A program made the position numbers and the translations under genes. A model generated the notes under the pieces. The model ran no database searches. It was given only the letters and a program-made list of their open reading frames with translations, and had not been told where the DNA came from. A stretch of DNA of 64,000 nt from Mesorhizobium hawassense (GTDB lineage Bacteria > Pseudomonadota > Alphaproteobacteria > Rhizobiales > Rhizobiaceae). Where the stretch lies: the NCBI RefSeq assembly GCF_003289945.1, contig NZ_QMBP01000003.1:534070-598069 (forward strand), written 5' to 3'. This document shows, one piece after another, positions 63,775-64,000 of the stretch (positions are counted from its first letter, which is position 1; every line of letters begins with the position of its first letter).

Positions 63775-63999
63775 TCACGCAGCTCTGCCGATTGAGCATC
63801 CGTCCAGGATTGGTGCGCCATCTGAGGTGTATGTGGCAATGCGGCGCGGTCCGTGGAAGATTGCGAGTGTTCCGTCAGTGTATTGCCTGACCTTGACGGT
63901 GGCTTTGACGAAGTGGTGTCGGATCGGGCTTTGCGGCAGTTGCAATCTGAGCCGCGCGAAGGCGACGGTATTGTCGCGGGCAACGACACGCTCTTCTTG
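63775..63999 (-). mobile_element. Partial ISNCY-like transposase, C-terminal end
   Basis: The last 74 residues of a transposase enter from the right edge: 'QEERVVARDNTVAFARL', 'LQLPQSPIRHHFVKATVKV' and 'YTDGTLAIFHGPRRIATY' match the C-terminal block I know from ISNCY-family (integrase-like) rhizobial transposases. It stops at TGA with no obvious frameshift in the visible part. The IS end should lie between about 63655 and 63774; I could not fix the terminal inverted repeat. Family assignment is from memory of the motif. Confidence 0.65.
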
Positions 64000-64000
64000 G

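Overview
The window reads as a stretch of GC-rich alphaproteobacterial chromosome from a Mesorhizobium-like rhizobium (Phyllobacteriaceae/Rhizobiaceae). Evidence: ChvI/ChvG next to pckA and hprK-manX-ptsH-ahcY, the order addB-addA-trxA ... folC-accD-trpA-trpB-trpF, hslVU beside hisBHAFE-coaA, several rhizobial families (DUF1402, DUF2585, DUF2628, DUF2852), a cluster resembling the Sinorhizobium rhizopine (moc) genes, and at least eight copies of a short intergenic palindrome family typical of rhizobia. No rRNA, tRNA or CRISPR array was found. The first ~74 bases hold nothing I can assign.

Layout. 0.1-3.2 kb: a WYL regulator divergent from a LysE exporter, then a minus-strand DAHP synthase gene (aroG) preceded by an apparently complete ribosome-dependent attenuator whose leader peptide carries Tyr-Trp-Tyr-Phe codons, then an orphan Phd antitoxin. 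3.3-14.1 kb: an accessory carbon-source cluster with an inositol/rhizopine-type ABC transporter, inositol dehydrogenase-like, TIM-barrel and SDR enzymes, a LacI regulator, a MocDEF-like di-iron oxygenase with Rieske ferredoxin and ferredoxin reductase, and a divergent PanB-like enzyme. 14.1-24.3 kb: a DUF1402 protein, hslU, DUF2585, a GNAT, hslV, then the plus-strand histidine operon (hisB-DUF2628-hisH-DUF1330-hisA-arginase-like-hisF-hisE) and coaA. 24.4-28.7 kb: a GtrB/GtrA/membrane glycosyltransferase group plus a GT87 protein, probably for cell-surface sugar modification. 28.8-31.6 kb: alkB, arfB, pckA.

31.9-49.5 kb: the two-component system chvI-chvG, nitrogen-type PTS genes (hprK, manX, ptsH), ahcY with a likely ArsR-family operator, a PAS histidine kinase, a TsaE-AmgK fusion, murU, and addB-addA-trxA; many of these overlap by ATGA and look co-transcribed. 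49.7-52.0 kb: small accessory genes (cupin, TauE/SafE, vapBC, VOC) that separate trxA from folC. 52.0-57.3 kb: minus-strand trpF-trpB-trpA-accD-folC. 57.4-62.0 kb: small or poorly characterised genes (macro domain, M48-like peptidase, DUF2852, BenE-type transporter with an alpha/beta hydrolase). 62.1-64.0 kb: infC with an ATT start, an isoprenylcysteine methyltransferase-like membrane protein preceded by a cluster of CGATCG sites, a long imperfect palindrome, and the 3' end of an insertion-sequence transposase running off the window.

The strongest unusual system is the aroG attenuator: control codons, two competing RNA segments, a terminator and a promoter whose predicted start site falls on an AUG can all be read directly from the sequence. 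Second is the rhizopine-like uptake and demethylation cluster.
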